A stretch of 64,000 bases of DNA from Paenarthrobacter aurescens (GTDB taxonomy: Bacteria > Actinomycetota > Actinomycetes > Actinomycetales > Micrococcaceae), in contig NZ_JAOEFX010000003.1 in NCBI RefSeq assembly GCF_025421775.1, forward strand, positions 372,001-436,000, read 5' to 3'. The translations under genes and the position numbers were made by a program. Shown here piece after piece: positions 29,944-39,114 of this stretch (position 1 is the first letter of the stretch; each line of letters begins with the position of its first letter). Below the pieces are notes generated by a model. That model had not been told where the DNA came from and searched no databases. It saw only the letters and a program-made list of their open reading frames with translations.

Positions 29944-31119
29944 TTAGCCGCGGAAGGCCCCGATGCCCGTGATGTGTTGGCCCAGAATCAGCGTATGGAC
30001 CTCGTCTGTGCCTTCGTACGTCCGCACGGATTCCAGGTTGTTGGCATGCCGCAGCGGAGAGTGGTCCAGCGTGACGCCGTTCCCGCCCAGAATGGTCCGG
30101 GCCTCCCGGGCGATCTTTATGGCCTCACGGACGTTGTTGAGCTTTCCGAGGGAGATCTGCTGTGGCTGAAGATGACCGGCGTCCTTCAACCGTCCCAGGT
30201 GGAGGGCCAGCATGGTGCCCTTCTGAATCTCAACCAGCATGTTCACCAGCTTTTCCTGCGTGAGCTGGTAACCGGCCAGCGGGCGGCCGAACTGGAGCCG
30301 GTTGCCGGCGTATTCCAGCGCAGCTTCGTAGGAGTCGCGGGCCGCTCCCATGGCACCCCACGCGATGCCGTAACGGGCCTCGTTCAAGCAGGTGAATGGT
30401 CCCCTGAGTCCCATGGCACCCGGGAGGATGGCATCGGGACCCAGCCCCACGGCGTCGAACGTCACATCGCATTGGATAGACGCGCGCATGGAGAGTTTCG
30501 GCTCGATGGGTGAGGTGGTGACGCCTTCCGTCCCGCTGGGAACCAGGAAGCCGCGGATACCGTCCGCGGTGTCCGCCCAGACCACCATGACATCGGCAAT
30601 CGAGGCCAACCCAATCCAGCGCTTGGCGCCGTCCAGCACCCAGCCGTCGGCCGTTTCACGCGCGAACGTGGTCATGGACGACGGATCCGAGCCCGCCGTC
30701 GGCTCCGTCAGGGCGAAGCACCCGATCAGCTCTCCGGCGGCCATCCGTGGAAGCCACTGTTCCTTCTGCGCCTCCGAGCCCCATCGATGAATCGCTGTCA
30801 TGGCGAGTGAACCTTGCACCGAGACGAAAGTGCGGATCCCGGAGTCGCCAGCCTCCAGTTCCATCGCTGCCAAACCATATTCGACGGCGGTCCGGCCGGG
30901 ACAGCCATAACCCTCCAGATGCATGCCCAGGACGCCGAGTTCGCCCAATTCGGGAGCGATCTCCCGCGGAAAAAGGGCGTCCTCGTACCAGCGGGCGATG
31001 TTTGGCCGGATCCGCTGGGCAGTGTAGTCGCGGATCTTCTGGCGGAGGGCCACTTCGTCAGGGGTCAGCAGGGAATCCAGGGCCAGGACATCGGAGGTGT
31101 TCGTCGTTGAATCGCTCAT
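29944..31119 (-). CDS. gcdH: glutaryl-CoA dehydrogenase
   Basis: A 391-residue flavoprotein of the acyl-CoA dehydrogenase family. The diagnostic C-terminus NLESVRTYEGTDEVHTLILG closely follows the GcdH motif with the catalytic Glu, and FALTEPTAGSDPSSMTT is the FAD/substrate loop. It oxidises and decarboxylates glutaryl-CoA to crotonyl-CoA in lysine, tryptophan or benzoate catabolism. No electron-transfer flavoprotein or pathway gene is adjacent. The family is clear, and the glutaryl specificity is inferred from the motif. Confidence 0.9.
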   Translation of the reverse strand: MSDSTTNTSDVLALDSLLTPDEVALRQKIRDYTAQRIRPNIARWYEDALFPREIAPELGELGVLGMHLEGYGCPGRTAVEYGLAAMELEAGDSGIRTFVSVQGSLAMTAIHRWGSEAQKEQWLPRMAAGELIGCFALTEPTAGSDPSSMTTFARETADGWVLDGAKRWIGLASIADVMVVWADTADGIRGFLVPSGTEGVTTSPIEPKLSMRASIQCDVTFDAVGLGPDAILPGAMGLRGPFTCLNEARYGIAWGAMGAARDSYEAALEYAGNRLQFGRPLAGYQLTQEKLVNMLVEIQKGTMLALHLGRLKDAGHLQPQQISLGKLNNVREAIKIAREARTILGGNGVTLDHSPLRHANNLESVRTYEGTDEVHTLILGQHITGIGAFRG

Positions 31120-31252
31120 CCCAGCATCCTATGGCCGCTGGCAGAACTGCAGGCGGTCCGCGGCCGGCGGAGCGGGGGAGCCCTTTCAGTAGTATGGAAG
31201 CGGGGGTCGCACACTTCCCCCGTTGCTGTTTGGTTAACTTGGGGGATTTTGC

Positions 31253-32602
31253 ATGGCACTGCCTGACGTCGATTTAAGGGCCAAGGCGGATGCCGCAGCA
31301 CCGCGCAAAGCGGGATCGCGGTCCTCTGCAGCACTTCGCTTACTGCCGCTGGCTGTGGTGGTGCTTCCCGCGTGGATGATGCTGGCGGACTGGTCCAAGC
31401 AAGGCCTGGACTTCAGCGTCTACTGGTTTGGCGGGAGCATCCTGAACCAAGCTGGTTCCGCGCCCTCCGACCTCTACGGTCCCAGCGTCGCTTCGGCCGG
31501 CGGGCCGCAGCTCCCCTTCACGTATCCGCCCTTCGCGGCCCTTGTCTTTGGGTTGCTGGCGCGGTTGCCCCAAGCTGCGGCGCTCACGCTGTTCAACGTT
31601 GCCGGTGTGGCCCTTGCTGCCTGGGTAGCTGTCACGATCGTCAGGTACTGGTCGTCCAAGCCCGATCTGCGCAGCGCGCTCGCCTCCACCAAAAGCTGTT
31701 GGATAGCAGCAGGCTTGTTCCTCGCTGTCCTGCTCATGGGGCCATGGCGTGAAACCCTGGCGTTCGGACAGATCAACATCCTGCTCATGGGCCTGATGGT
31801 CATTGACTTGCTGGGCAGTTTCTCGAAGCGCCGTGGCTTCCGGGGCAGCGGCTTCCTGGTGGGTGTCGCCGCCGGCATCAAGCTGACGCCGCTGGTGTTT
31901 GGCCTGTACTTCCTGATGCGCAAGGACTGGCGTGGGCTGGTGAACATGTCCATCGGATTCGCTGGCACAGTGTTGCTTGGCTGGCTGCTGCGACCCACCG
32001 AATCCCTGCAGTTCTGGCTGGAAATCCTCCCCGACACGTCCCGGATTGGCGGCGCCGGTTACGTGGACAACCTCTCCATCAAGGGTGCACTGCTGCACTT
32101 CGGTGTTCCGCAGGAAGCTGTGACCTTGCCGTGGCTCGCCTTGAGCGTGGCAACGGTAGTCTTGGCGGCTTTCCTCATCAGAGCCGCCAGCGCCCAGGGC
32201 GCACGGGTGATGGCAATTTCGACGACGGCACTCGCCATGTTGCTCGTCAGTCCGGTGTCATGGTCGCATCACTGGGTCTGGATGGCCGTGGTCCTGCCGG
32301 CGTTCGCCTGGACCATCAAGGAAACACCCCGCCGGTTCAAGGCACAACGGGTGGTGATGGGTGCTGTCCTTGCTGTTTCAACTTTGGTGTTCTTCTATTC
32401 GCCCAAGACCATCGGCCTGGCGCTGGGGTCCGTTGACCTGAATGTCCAGACTCCCGGGCTCTGGATCATGGTATCCAGCGCTGGTGTGTTCTGTGCCGTC
32501 GCCATCCTCGTCTGTTGGTTCGTGGTCCTTCGCAGGAACTCCGTCAGAACCGAGGACTTGCTGGACCCGCCCACGCGGTTGCGTCAGCGGGCCGCAGCTT
32601 AA
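31253..32602 (+). CDS. GT87 mannosyltransferase (paralogue 2)
   Basis: A 449-residue membrane enzyme, a paralogue of the gene at 16238-17491. The shared cores LPFTYPPFAALVF, MGPWRETLAFGQINILLMG and IGGAGYVDNLSIKGALLHFG are in the same order, and DFSVYWFGGSIL carries the putative catalytic acidic residue. The N-terminus is longer by about 20 residues with a basic stretch. It probably uses polyprenol-phosphate-mannose in envelope glycan assembly. The ATG at 31253 follows TTGGGGGA. A hairpin of CGGGGG/CCCCCG lies in the 5' leader (31201-31222). Confidence 0.85.
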   Translation: MALPDVDLRAKADAAAPRKAGSRSSAALRLLPLAVVVLPAWMMLADWSKQGLDFSVYWFGGSILNQAGSAPSDLYGPSVASAGGPQLPFTYPPFAALVFGLLARLPQAAALTLFNVAGVALAAWVAVTIVRYWSSKPDLRSALASTKSCWIAAGLFLAVLLMGPWRETLAFGQINILLMGLMVIDLLGSFSKRRGFRGSGFLVGVAAGIKLTPLVFGLYFLMRKDWRGLVNMSIGFAGTVLLGWLLRPTESLQFWLEILPDTSRIGGAGYVDNLSIKGALLHFGVPQEAVTLPWLALSVATVVLAAFLIRAASAQGARVMAISTTALAMLLVSPVSWSHHWVWMAVVLPAFAWTIKETPRRFKAQRVVMGAVLAVSTLVFFYSPKTIGLALGSVDLNVQTPGLWIMVSSAGVFCAVAILVCWFVVLRRNSVRTEDLLDPPTRLRQRAAA

Positions 32603-32642
32603 CGGATTGCAACCCAGAGTAGGACTGCGTCCCTGCCCAGCC

Positions 32643-34169
32643 CTACCCGCCGCGAACCACCCCAACGTCAGCCCGCTCACCCGTGAAGTACGCCCGCGTG
32701 GACGGGGCGAAGCGGCACACAACGGCCAGGACCACACCCAACACCAGCAGAAGCACGCCACTGACGAACGCTCCGCCAATGCCGAAGATCTGTGTGTCCC
32801 CATAGGCCGGATCCCACATCTGGACGGCTGAGATGAAGAACGCCGCGGTCAGGGACAGCGCGCCCAGGAGGGGCAGGATGCCGCGGAACCACAGGTTGCG
32901 GGCGGAGTCCCGGAGCGTGGAGCGGAAGAACCAGACGCAGGAGAAGCCGGTCAGTGCGTAGTAGAACGCGATGAACAGGCTGATGGCGCTGATGGAATCG
33001 GACAGCAGGTTTTCGCTGAGGAAGCTCATGGCCACGTAGTACACAACGGCTGCAGCACCCATGACCTGGGTGGAGAATCCCGGGGTCATGAAACGTTCGT
33101 GAACCTTGCCGAAACGGGGAGGCAGCGCACCATGGACACCCATGGACAGGGTTCCGCGGGCGGTGGGCAGGATGGTGGTTTGGGTGGATGACAAGACAGA
33201 TGCCAGCACAGCCACAATGATCAGCCAGCCCCAAGGACCCAGCACGACGTCCTTCATGGCCAGGAACACGTCGTCCTGGTTGGCTTCATTGCCCAGGCCG
33301 ATGCCGTCGGTCCCGATGGTGGCATACATCATCACCAGCAGTGCCACGGAAACATAGATCGCCACCAGGACTGATGCTGAGATGACGGCGCCGCGGCCGG
33401 GGGTCTTGGTGGGGTTCTCGGTTTCCTCGTTGAGCGCCAAGCACGTGTCCCAGCCCCAGTAAATGAACAGGGCCAGCAGCACGCCATGAACAACGGCGCC
33501 CGGGTCCGCAAACGCGCCTGCAGGGTTGAACCATTCAAAGTCGAAGGCCTGGCCTTCAGGGGCTCCGCCGGCGATCCGGAAGACGATGGCCACCGCGAAG
33601 ATGCCCAGGGAAATGTACTGGATGTAAGTCAGGGTGCGCTGGACATGCTCGCCCAGCCGGATGCCGCGGTGGTTCACATAGGTCATGAACACGATGAACA
33701 GCACGCCGGTCGCCGTCACCAGCCATGTGTTGTCAGCCAGGGAACCATCGCCGATCAGCAGCCAAAGATACTTGCCTGCAATCTGTGCCAGGTTGGCCAA
33801 CACAACGATTCCGGCAAGGGCCACACCCCAGCCGCCCAGCCAACCCGCCCACGGACCGAAGGCTTTGCGGGCCCAAAAGAACGTGGTGCCGCAGTCCGGC
33901 ATGGCGCTGTTGAGTTCACGGAATGCGTAGGCGATGAACAGTACCGGGATGAAGCCAAGGACCAGGATCAACGGTGTGTAGTTGCCGTTGACGGCAACAA
34001 TGAGTCCCAGCGTCGCGGCCAGCGAATAAACGGGTGCAGTGGAAGCGAGACCCAGCATGACGGAGTCGCCGAGGTCCAGGATTCCGGCGTGCAGGCCTTT
34101 GGAAGGTACGACGGCGGTACGGTCGCCGCCCGCTGAACCGCCACCCGGCGTCGAGGTTTCAGTGCTCAT
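32643..34169 (-). CDS. APC family amino acid/polyamine permease
   Basis: A 508-residue carrier with 12 predicted membrane segments. The APC entry motif is LGDSVMLGLASTAPVYSLAA and the helix 3-4 region is ARKAFGPWAGWLGGWGVALA. It follows the ATP-grasp gene with an ATGA overlap, so both are made together and the permease may supply or export the amino compound handled by that enzyme. Substrate candidates are amino acids, putrescine or spermidine, and none is proven. It is convergent with the GT87 gene. Confidence 0.9.
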   Translation of the reverse strand: MSTETSTPGGGSAGGDRTAVVPSKGLHAGILDLGDSVMLGLASTAPVYSLAATLGLIVAVNGNYTPLILVLGFIPVLFIAYAFRELNSAMPDCGTTFFWARKAFGPWAGWLGGWGVALAGIVVLANLAQIAGKYLWLLIGDGSLADNTWLVTATGVLFIVFMTYVNHRGIRLGEHVQRTLTYIQYISLGIFAVAIVFRIAGGAPEGQAFDFEWFNPAGAFADPGAVVHGVLLALFIYWGWDTCLALNEETENPTKTPGRGAVISASVLVAIYVSVALLVMMYATIGTDGIGLGNEANQDDVFLAMKDVVLGPWGWLIIVAVLASVLSSTQTTILPTARGTLSMGVHGALPPRFGKVHERFMTPGFSTQVMGAAAVVYYVAMSFLSENLLSDSISAISLFIAFYYALTGFSCVWFFRSTLRDSARNLWFRGILPLLGALSLTAAFFISAVQMWDPAYGDTQIFGIGGAFVSGVLLLVLGVVLAVVCRFAPSTRAYFTGERADVGVVRGG

Positions 34170-35371
34170 AGTGCGGCTCCGTAGGAAGTAGCAGGGGGCG
34201 CCACCGGCGCGGGGGAGTCAATGGTGTTGGGAACAAAGCGGCAGAAGTAGTCCGTGATGGGCCCATCGGATTCGCGGATTCCACAGCCGACGGATTCGCC
34301 ATCCACCACCCAAAGTCCCAGGACGGGATGGTTCCCGTCGAAGTCCGGGAGGGAGTGGTACTGCTGGAAGCACCAGCCTTCACGGCCGTAGCCGCCGGGC
34401 TGCTGGATCTCAATGCCGGGGGCGTGGATGCGGATGTTGTCGCCTTCGCGTCCGTGCAAGGGCTTGGCCACCCATTCCTTGAGCGGACCGGGGTCGCCCA
34501 GGTAGGCGGGCAGCAGATTCTCGTGGTTGGGGTAGAGGTGCCACAACGCCGCCAGCAAGGCTTTGTTGGACAGGAGCATCTTCCAGGCCGGCTCCACCCA
34601 ACGCGGGTTGTGGGCGCGCTGCAAGAGGCGATGCCCGAACGGTTCCTTCATCATCAGTTCCCACGGGTACAGCTTGAACATGGTGCTGATCATGAAGTTG
34701 TCCAGGTCCACGAACCGGTTCAGGTTGGGGTCCCAACCGATGTCGGACATGTTGATGCCGATGGTGGTCCACCCACCCTGGCTCGCTACGTCCCGCATGT
34801 AGGCGGCTGTCATCCAGTCCTCGCCGGATTCCTCCGCTTCGGAGTGGGCCACGTGCAACGTGCTCATGCCGGTCCGGAACTGCAGCTTCTTCCACTGCCG
34901 GATCAGGGCCTCGTGGATCCCGTTCCACTGGTCCTTGTCCGGGAAAACGTCCTGGAGCCAGAACCACTGGGCAACGGAGGCTTCGATGAGCCCGGTGGGA
35001 GTATCGGCGTTGTACTCCAGCATTTTCGCCGGACCGCCCTTGCCGTCATAGATGAAGTCGAAGCGGCCGTAGATATCCATGTCCGCAGCCAGCAGGGACT
35101 CGCCGGCAAGTTCCAAGGCCTGCTGCCCGATGCCGATATCGCCCATGGCACCTGTTGCCAGGTACTTTGCAGCCTCAAGGCACATGATGTGCATGTCTTC
35201 GGCGGTCTTCTCGAGGGTTTCCACCTCGTCCATGGTGAATTCGTAGTACGCCGACTCGTTCCAGTATTCGATGTGGCGGCCATCGGGCATGGTGGTGGTG
35301 GAAAATACCAGGCCCTGTTCTTCGATCTTTTGCTTCCAGTCCGGCCTGGGGTCCGAGGGCAGTCGACGCAC
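34166..35371 (-). CDS. glutathionylspermidine synthase-like ATP-grasp ligase (YgiC/YjfC type)
   Basis: A 401-residue protein of the GSP_synth family. Recognisable blocks are IGQQALELAGESLLAADMDI, YGRFDFIYDGKGGPAKMLEY (substrate and ATP region), EYNADTPTGLIEASVAQWFW, WTTIGINMSDIGWD and the C-terminal VVDGESVGCGIRESDGPIT. Such enzymes ligate a peptide carboxylate to an amine, but many bacterial YgiC-type members lack the amidase half and have no proven substrate. The GTG at 35371 has GGGAGG 7 nt upstream and only 2 bp separate it from the upstream stop, so the longer reading is not used. It is the middle gene of a three-gene cassette. Confidence 0.88.
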   Translation of the reverse strand: MRRLPSDPRPDWKQKIEEQGLVFSTTTMPDGRHIEYWNESAYYEFTMDEVETLEKTAEDMHIMCLEAAKYLATGAMGDIGIGQQALELAGESLLAADMDIYGRFDFIYDGKGGPAKMLEYNADTPTGLIEASVAQWFWLQDVFPDKDQWNGIHEALIRQWKKLQFRTGMSTLHVAHSEAEESGEDWMTAAYMRDVASQGGWTTIGINMSDIGWDPNLNRFVDLDNFMISTMFKLYPWELMMKEPFGHRLLQRAHNPRWVEPAWKMLLSNKALLAALWHLYPNHENLLPAYLGDPGPLKEWVAKPLHGREGDNIRIHAPGIEIQQPGGYGREGWCFQQYHSLPDFDGNHPVLGLWVVDGESVGCGIRESDGPITDYFCRFVPNTIDSPAPVAPPATSYGAAL

Positions 35372-35373
35372 GC

Positions 35374-36075
35374 CTAGCCTCCCGAGCTTCCGCCGCTTTT
35401 GGAGCTGCTGCCGAAGCCGCCGCGGCTGACAGTGCCGCCCTTGGTGCTGTAGCCGGTAGAGGATTTTGCTCCCGTAGGTACGTTCTTGGTGTAGCTCGGG
35501 TAGGCGTTGCGGTTCTGTCCCACCGCCGGCACGCTTGCGCCCCGCGAGTAGAAGTACCAGGCGTAAATTGCCGAGCTGCGGCCCGCGGAGCTGCTGTTGT
35601 TGCACTCGTTATCGTCAACGCGCTCGCCGGTTTCCTCGTTGAAACAGACCTGGGCGTAGTCAGCTTCCTGCTCGTTGCTGGCCACGATCGCGGTGATGGT
35701 TCCGGCCAGCAGCGCTGTCACGCCCAGGCCCACCACGACTGTGCGGCGCTGCGAGCGCTTCTTCTTCTTTGCAGCCTCGGCCGCGCCCCGTTCGCGTTCC
35801 TTGGCGAAAGGGTCAATAACTGGCAGAGGTTGTCCTGGCTGCGGTGCTCCGGCCCCGGCCTGGGATGCGCCGGAGGGCGCCTTCTTTCGCTTTCCCGCGC
35901 CCTTGCCCTGATCCGGTTTGTCTTCAACAGGAGCGGACAGCTCAGGGTGGAGTTCGGGTTTGGGTACCTGCCAGGGAGGGGGCTTGGGCGGATTATTGCC
36001 CGCTCCAAAGTCGCCGTTGTTGTCCCTGCCGCTGCCGTTGTTGGCGGCTGCGTCAGGGCTGTCTTTCGGGCCCAT
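35374..36075 (-). CDS. membrane-anchored Pro/Lys-rich protein, possibly YgiB/DUF1190-like
   Basis: A 233-residue protein from the ATG at 36075, preceded by GGGGGA. The N-terminal 110 residues are disordered, rich in Pro, Gln, Lys and Gly (PDQGKGAGKRKKAPSG). A basic patch KKKKRSQRR precedes a single membrane segment (TVVVGLGVTALLAGTITAIVA). The outside part contains a two-Cys region (YAQVCFNEETGERVDDNECN), AWYFYSRG and a Gly/Ser tail with RGGFGSSSKSGGSSGG, resembling the RGGFG tail of YgiB/YjfM proteins that pair with YgiC/YjfC. The homology is inferred from motif and neighbour only. Confidence 0.65.
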   Translation of the reverse strand: MGPKDSPDAAANNGSGRDNNGDFGAGNNPPKPPPWQVPKPELHPELSAPVEDKPDQGKGAGKRKKAPSGASQAGAGAPQPGQPLPVIDPFAKERERGAAEAAKKKKRSQRRTVVVGLGVTALLAGTITAIVASNEQEADYAQVCFNEETGERVDDNECNNSSSAGRSSAIYAWYFYSRGASVPAVGQNRNAYPSYTKNVPTGAKSSTGYSTKGGTVSRGGFGSSSKSGGSSGG

Positions 36076-36227
36076 GTGTATCCCCCTGGATAGACCGTTG
36101 AAATGTCCGGCGCCACGCCGGACCAGAATGCTGAGAGCAAGCCTAGTCCCTGTGCGCCGTGCCGGCACGGATGACAGCCGTATATGGGGACAACTACCCA
36201 CCGATGGAACCGTGTAAGGATGTAGCC

Positions 36228-37754
36228 ATGGCGGTACCAGAGGCACATGGCAATGGAGACGACGGTGTGCTGCTGCGGCTCCCGCCGGTCCGCGGCATCG
36301 GCCAGGGCCGGGTGGTCACCGGTTTGGTCCTGGCGCTCTTGCTGCCCCCCGCCGTCGAACTTCTGGTGACGGTCCTCGACTTCCGCAACTTCGCCATGAT
36401 CATGCTCCTGCAGCTGGCTGTGGCTGTGGCCGTTGCCGCGATCGGCGGTTTGTGGCCGGCGGTGGTAGCCGCCGTGCTGGGAAGCTTCCTCCTGAACTAT
36501 TTCTCGGCGGATCCCGTCGGTTCGCTTTCCATTGCCGACCCCACCACGTTGTTCACCCTTGTGGTATTCCTTGCCGTGGCCTGCGGCGTGGCGCTCGCGG
36601 TGGGCCTGGCCAGCCGGCGGGCGCAGGAAGCAGCCCGGTCCGGAGCCGAAGCGACGGCCCTCAGCGAGTTGGCGCTGCGTATCCTGAGTTCCGATGGAAG
36701 CCTGGAGACGTTCCTTGAGAAAGTCCGCGGAAACCTTGGCATGGAAGCGGTGACTTTGCTGGGCTCCGTAGCGCCGGGTGCGTCAGCCTTACCCGGAGCG
36801 GCTCCCGCATGGCAGGTCCTGGCGAGCGCCGGCCCCAATCCGCCGGTAACCCATGCCGCCGCCGACCATGCCGCCGTCGTCGATCCCCATTACACGCTGT
36901 TGCTGCGCGGTGGGCCTTTATCGCCTCAACGTCAGCGGCTGCTGGCCGCCTTCGGGGCCTTCGTCGTGGCCGTGCGGGAACGGCAGCAGTTGGTGAAGAG
37001 CCGGCGGGACAACGTCCGGCTGTCCGAGGGCAACAAAATGCGGACGTCCATCCTGCGCGCTGTGTCGCATGACCTACGGACACCCTTGGCCGGCATCAAA
37101 CTTGCTGTCAGCAGTCTGCGCCAGGAGGACGTGGAATTCCCGCCGGATGTTGAGCGGGAACTGCTGGAGACCATTGAGGAGTATGCAGACCGCTTGGATC
37201 ACTTGGTGGACAATCTCCTGGATATGTCCCGCATCACGGCAGACGCGGTCAACCCGTTGCTGACTGGCATCGTGTGGGCTGAAGTGCTGCCCCAAGCGTT
37301 GCGGGGTGTTCCGCCGGAGCACCTCCGCAATGAACTTCCGGCCAACCTCCCTCCGGTGCAGGCCGATGCCGGCATGCTCGAACGGGTGGTGGCCAACATC
37401 GTGGAGAATGCCGTGAAGTACGCGCCTGACTCGGACGTTGTCCTGACAGCCAGGGCAGGAGCCGGTATCACCGTGGGGGACCGGCCGGCCAGCGAACTGC
37501 GGATCGTCGATCACGGCAGGGGAATGGGCCAGGAGGAAGTGCTCACCATGTTCCAGCCGTTCCAGCGCTTCGGTGACTCGACGGCGCCCGCGCCCGGCGG
37601 CGCACACAGTACCAGCGGTGGCATCGGCCTGGGACTGGCCGTGGCCAAAGGATTCAGCGAGGCCATGGGCGGCAGTCTCGCAGCGGAGCCGACGCCAGGT
37701 GGCGGCCTGACCATGGTGGTCACCCTGCCGCTGTGGACCGGAGGCCCGCAATGA
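36228..37754 (+). CDS. kdpD: KdpD-like sensor histidine kinase lacking the N-terminal KdpD domain
   Basis: A 508-residue kinase. Membrane segments cover about residues 30-130, as in the DUF4118 region of KdpD. A GAF-like linker follows (ALSELALRILSSDGSLETFL), then HisKA with phospho-His in RAVSHDLRTPLAG and HATPase with N-box VVANIVENAVKYAP and G-box GGIGLGLAVAKGF. KdpD is normally about 890 residues with an N-terminal KdpD/Usp part, which is absent here. No kdpFABC genes are within the window. I use the ATG at 36228 because AAGGA lies 7 nt before it. The partner response regulator follows with ATGA overlap. A palindrome CGTGCCGGCACG lies 59 bp upstream. Confidence 0.88.
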   Translation: MAVPEAHGNGDDGVLLRLPPVRGIGQGRVVTGLVLALLLPPAVELLVTVLDFRNFAMIMLLQLAVAVAVAAIGGLWPAVVAAVLGSFLLNYFSADPVGSLSIADPTTLFTLVVFLAVACGVALAVGLASRRAQEAARSGAEATALSELALRILSSDGSLETFLEKVRGNLGMEAVTLLGSVAPGASALPGAAPAWQVLASAGPNPPVTHAAADHAAVVDPHYTLLLRGGPLSPQRQRLLAAFGAFVVAVRERQQLVKSRRDNVRLSEGNKMRTSILRAVSHDLRTPLAGIKLAVSSLRQEDVEFPPDVERELLETIEEYADRLDHLVDNLLDMSRITADAVNPLLTGIVWAEVLPQALRGVPPEHLRNELPANLPPVQADAGMLERVVANIVENAVKYAPDSDVVLTARAGAGITVGDRPASELRIVDHGRGMGQEEVLTMFQPFQRFGDSTAPAPGGAHSTSGGIGLGLAVAKGFSEAMGGSLAAEPTPGGGLTMVVTLPLWTGGPQ

Positions 37755-38425
37755 CACTGGTGCTGATTGTTGAAGACGAAGCCCGGATCGCCCGGGCCAT
37801 GCAAATCACCCTTCAGGCCCACGGTTACCAGGCCCTCTCGGTGGGCACAGGCGCCGAGGCCCTCCAAGCCGCTGCCAAGCAGCCGGTGGAGATCGTGGTC
37901 CTGGACCTTGGGCTGCCGGACATGGACGGTGTGGAGATCATCCGCCGCATCCGAGGCTGGAGCAGCATGCCCATCATTGTGCTGTCGGCCCGGCACGCTT
38001 CGGAAGACAAGGTGGAAGCGCTCGACGCCGGCGCGGACGACTACGTCACCAAGCCCTTCGGTTTGGATGAGCTGCTTGCCCGGCTTCGGGTCGCCTCGCG
38101 CCGTGTGGTCACCGAGCATGAGGAACCAACACTCGCCACCACCGATTTCATGGTGGACCTGGCCGGGAAGAAGATCGTGAAGGACGGCTCGGAAGTCAGG
38201 TTGACCCCTACGGAATGGAACATCCTGGAGCTGTTGGTCCGCAACAAGGGGAAGCTGGTGAGCCAGCAGCAGATCCTCACACAAGTCTGGGGGCAGGCCT
38301 ACGCCAAGGAAACCCAGTACCTGCGGGTGTATATCGCCCAGCTGCGCAGGAAGTTGGAGCGTGATCCGGCTGAGCCGCGCCACCTGCACACCGAAGCCGG
38401 CATGGGCTACCGTTTTGATCCTTAA
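37751..38425 (+). CDS. kdpE: KdpE-like response regulator
   Basis: A 224-residue OmpR-family regulator. The receiver domain has acidic pair VEDEARIAR, phospho-acceptor Asp in VVLDLGLPDMDG, Thr/Ser in IVLSARHASEDK and Lys in ADDYVTKPFG. The C-terminal winged helix is TPTEWNILELLVRNKGKL ... YLRVYIAQLRRKLE. It is paired with the shortened KdpD. It probably controls K+ uptake or turgor genes, but the target operon is outside the window. Confidence 0.93.
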   Translation: MTLVLIVEDEARIARAMQITLQAHGYQALSVGTGAEALQAAAKQPVEIVVLDLGLPDMDGVEIIRRIRGWSSMPIIVLSARHASEDKVEALDAGADDYVTKPFGLDELLARLRVASRRVVTEHEEPTLATTDFMVDLAGKKIVKDGSEVRLTPTEWNILELLVRNKGKLVSQQQILTQVWGQAYAKETQYLRVYIAQLRRKLERDPAEPRHLHTEAGMGYRFDP

Positions 38426-38457
38426 ACCTGGTTGTGGCCGTCCGTAGACTGGTGTCC

Positions 38458-39114
38458 ATGAACACCGCATCCCTCCTTGCCGTCTGCCGTGTCCACCAAC
38501 TGCTGCCGGACCCCGGCAATGTGGGAGTCACGGCCATTGACAAGCGCCCAGTCGAGGGGCCCGTCAAGGTTCATAGGTTGGGTCTCCACGGGGATGTGCA
38601 GGCAAACCGGCTGGACCACGGCGGGGAGGACCAGGCCCTCTACGCATATTCCCAAGCTGATGCCGAGTACTGGACAAACGAACTGCAGCGGGACTTGCCT
38701 GCTGGTTTCTTCGGTGAGAACCTGCGTGTGGCCGGAATTGAGACCACGGGTGCGGTGATTGGTGAACGGTGGAAGATCGGCCTGGATGTGGAGCTGGAAG
38801 TCACGTCCCCTCGTGTTCCGTGCGCTACTTTCCAACGGGCAACAGGGGAGCCCCAGTGGGTCAAGCGGTTCACCGGGGCCGGACGGGTTGGCACGTACCT
38901 CCGCGTGATCAAGACGGGCACCATCTCCGCAGGTGACCACATCCACCGCACGTTCGTTCCGAAGCACGGCATTTCCGTTGGCCAGTGGTTCAGCGAACCC
39001 ACCCCCGAACTGGTCCAGATTCTGCTCGACGCGGAGGCCGACGGAGAGATCAGGCTGCAGGAGGAATACCACTCCTCCTTCGAAAAGGTGCTGCGGCGCA
39101 ACGGCCTCCAGTAG
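38458..39114 (+). CDS. MOSC domain protein (YiiM-like)
   Basis: A 218-residue protein. The MOSC domain has NRLDHGGEDQALYAYSQ near residues 50-66 and the conserved Cys in SPRVPCATFQ, preceded by GENLRVAGIE. YiiM-like proteins reduce N-hydroxylated compounds with a molybdenum cofactor. The N-terminal VCRVHQLLPDPG is a short lead-in. Starting at the ATG at 38458, it lies 32 bp after kdpE and may be cotranscribed. Confidence 0.88.
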   Translation: MNTASLLAVCRVHQLLPDPGNVGVTAIDKRPVEGPVKVHRLGLHGDVQANRLDHGGEDQALYAYSQADAEYWTNELQRDLPAGFFGENLRVAGIETTGAVIGERWKIGLDVELEVTSPRVPCATFQRATGEPQWVKRFTGAGRVGTYLRVIKTGTISAGDHIHRTFVPKHGISVGQWFSEPTPELVQILLDAEADGEIRLQEEYHSSFEKVLRRNGLQ

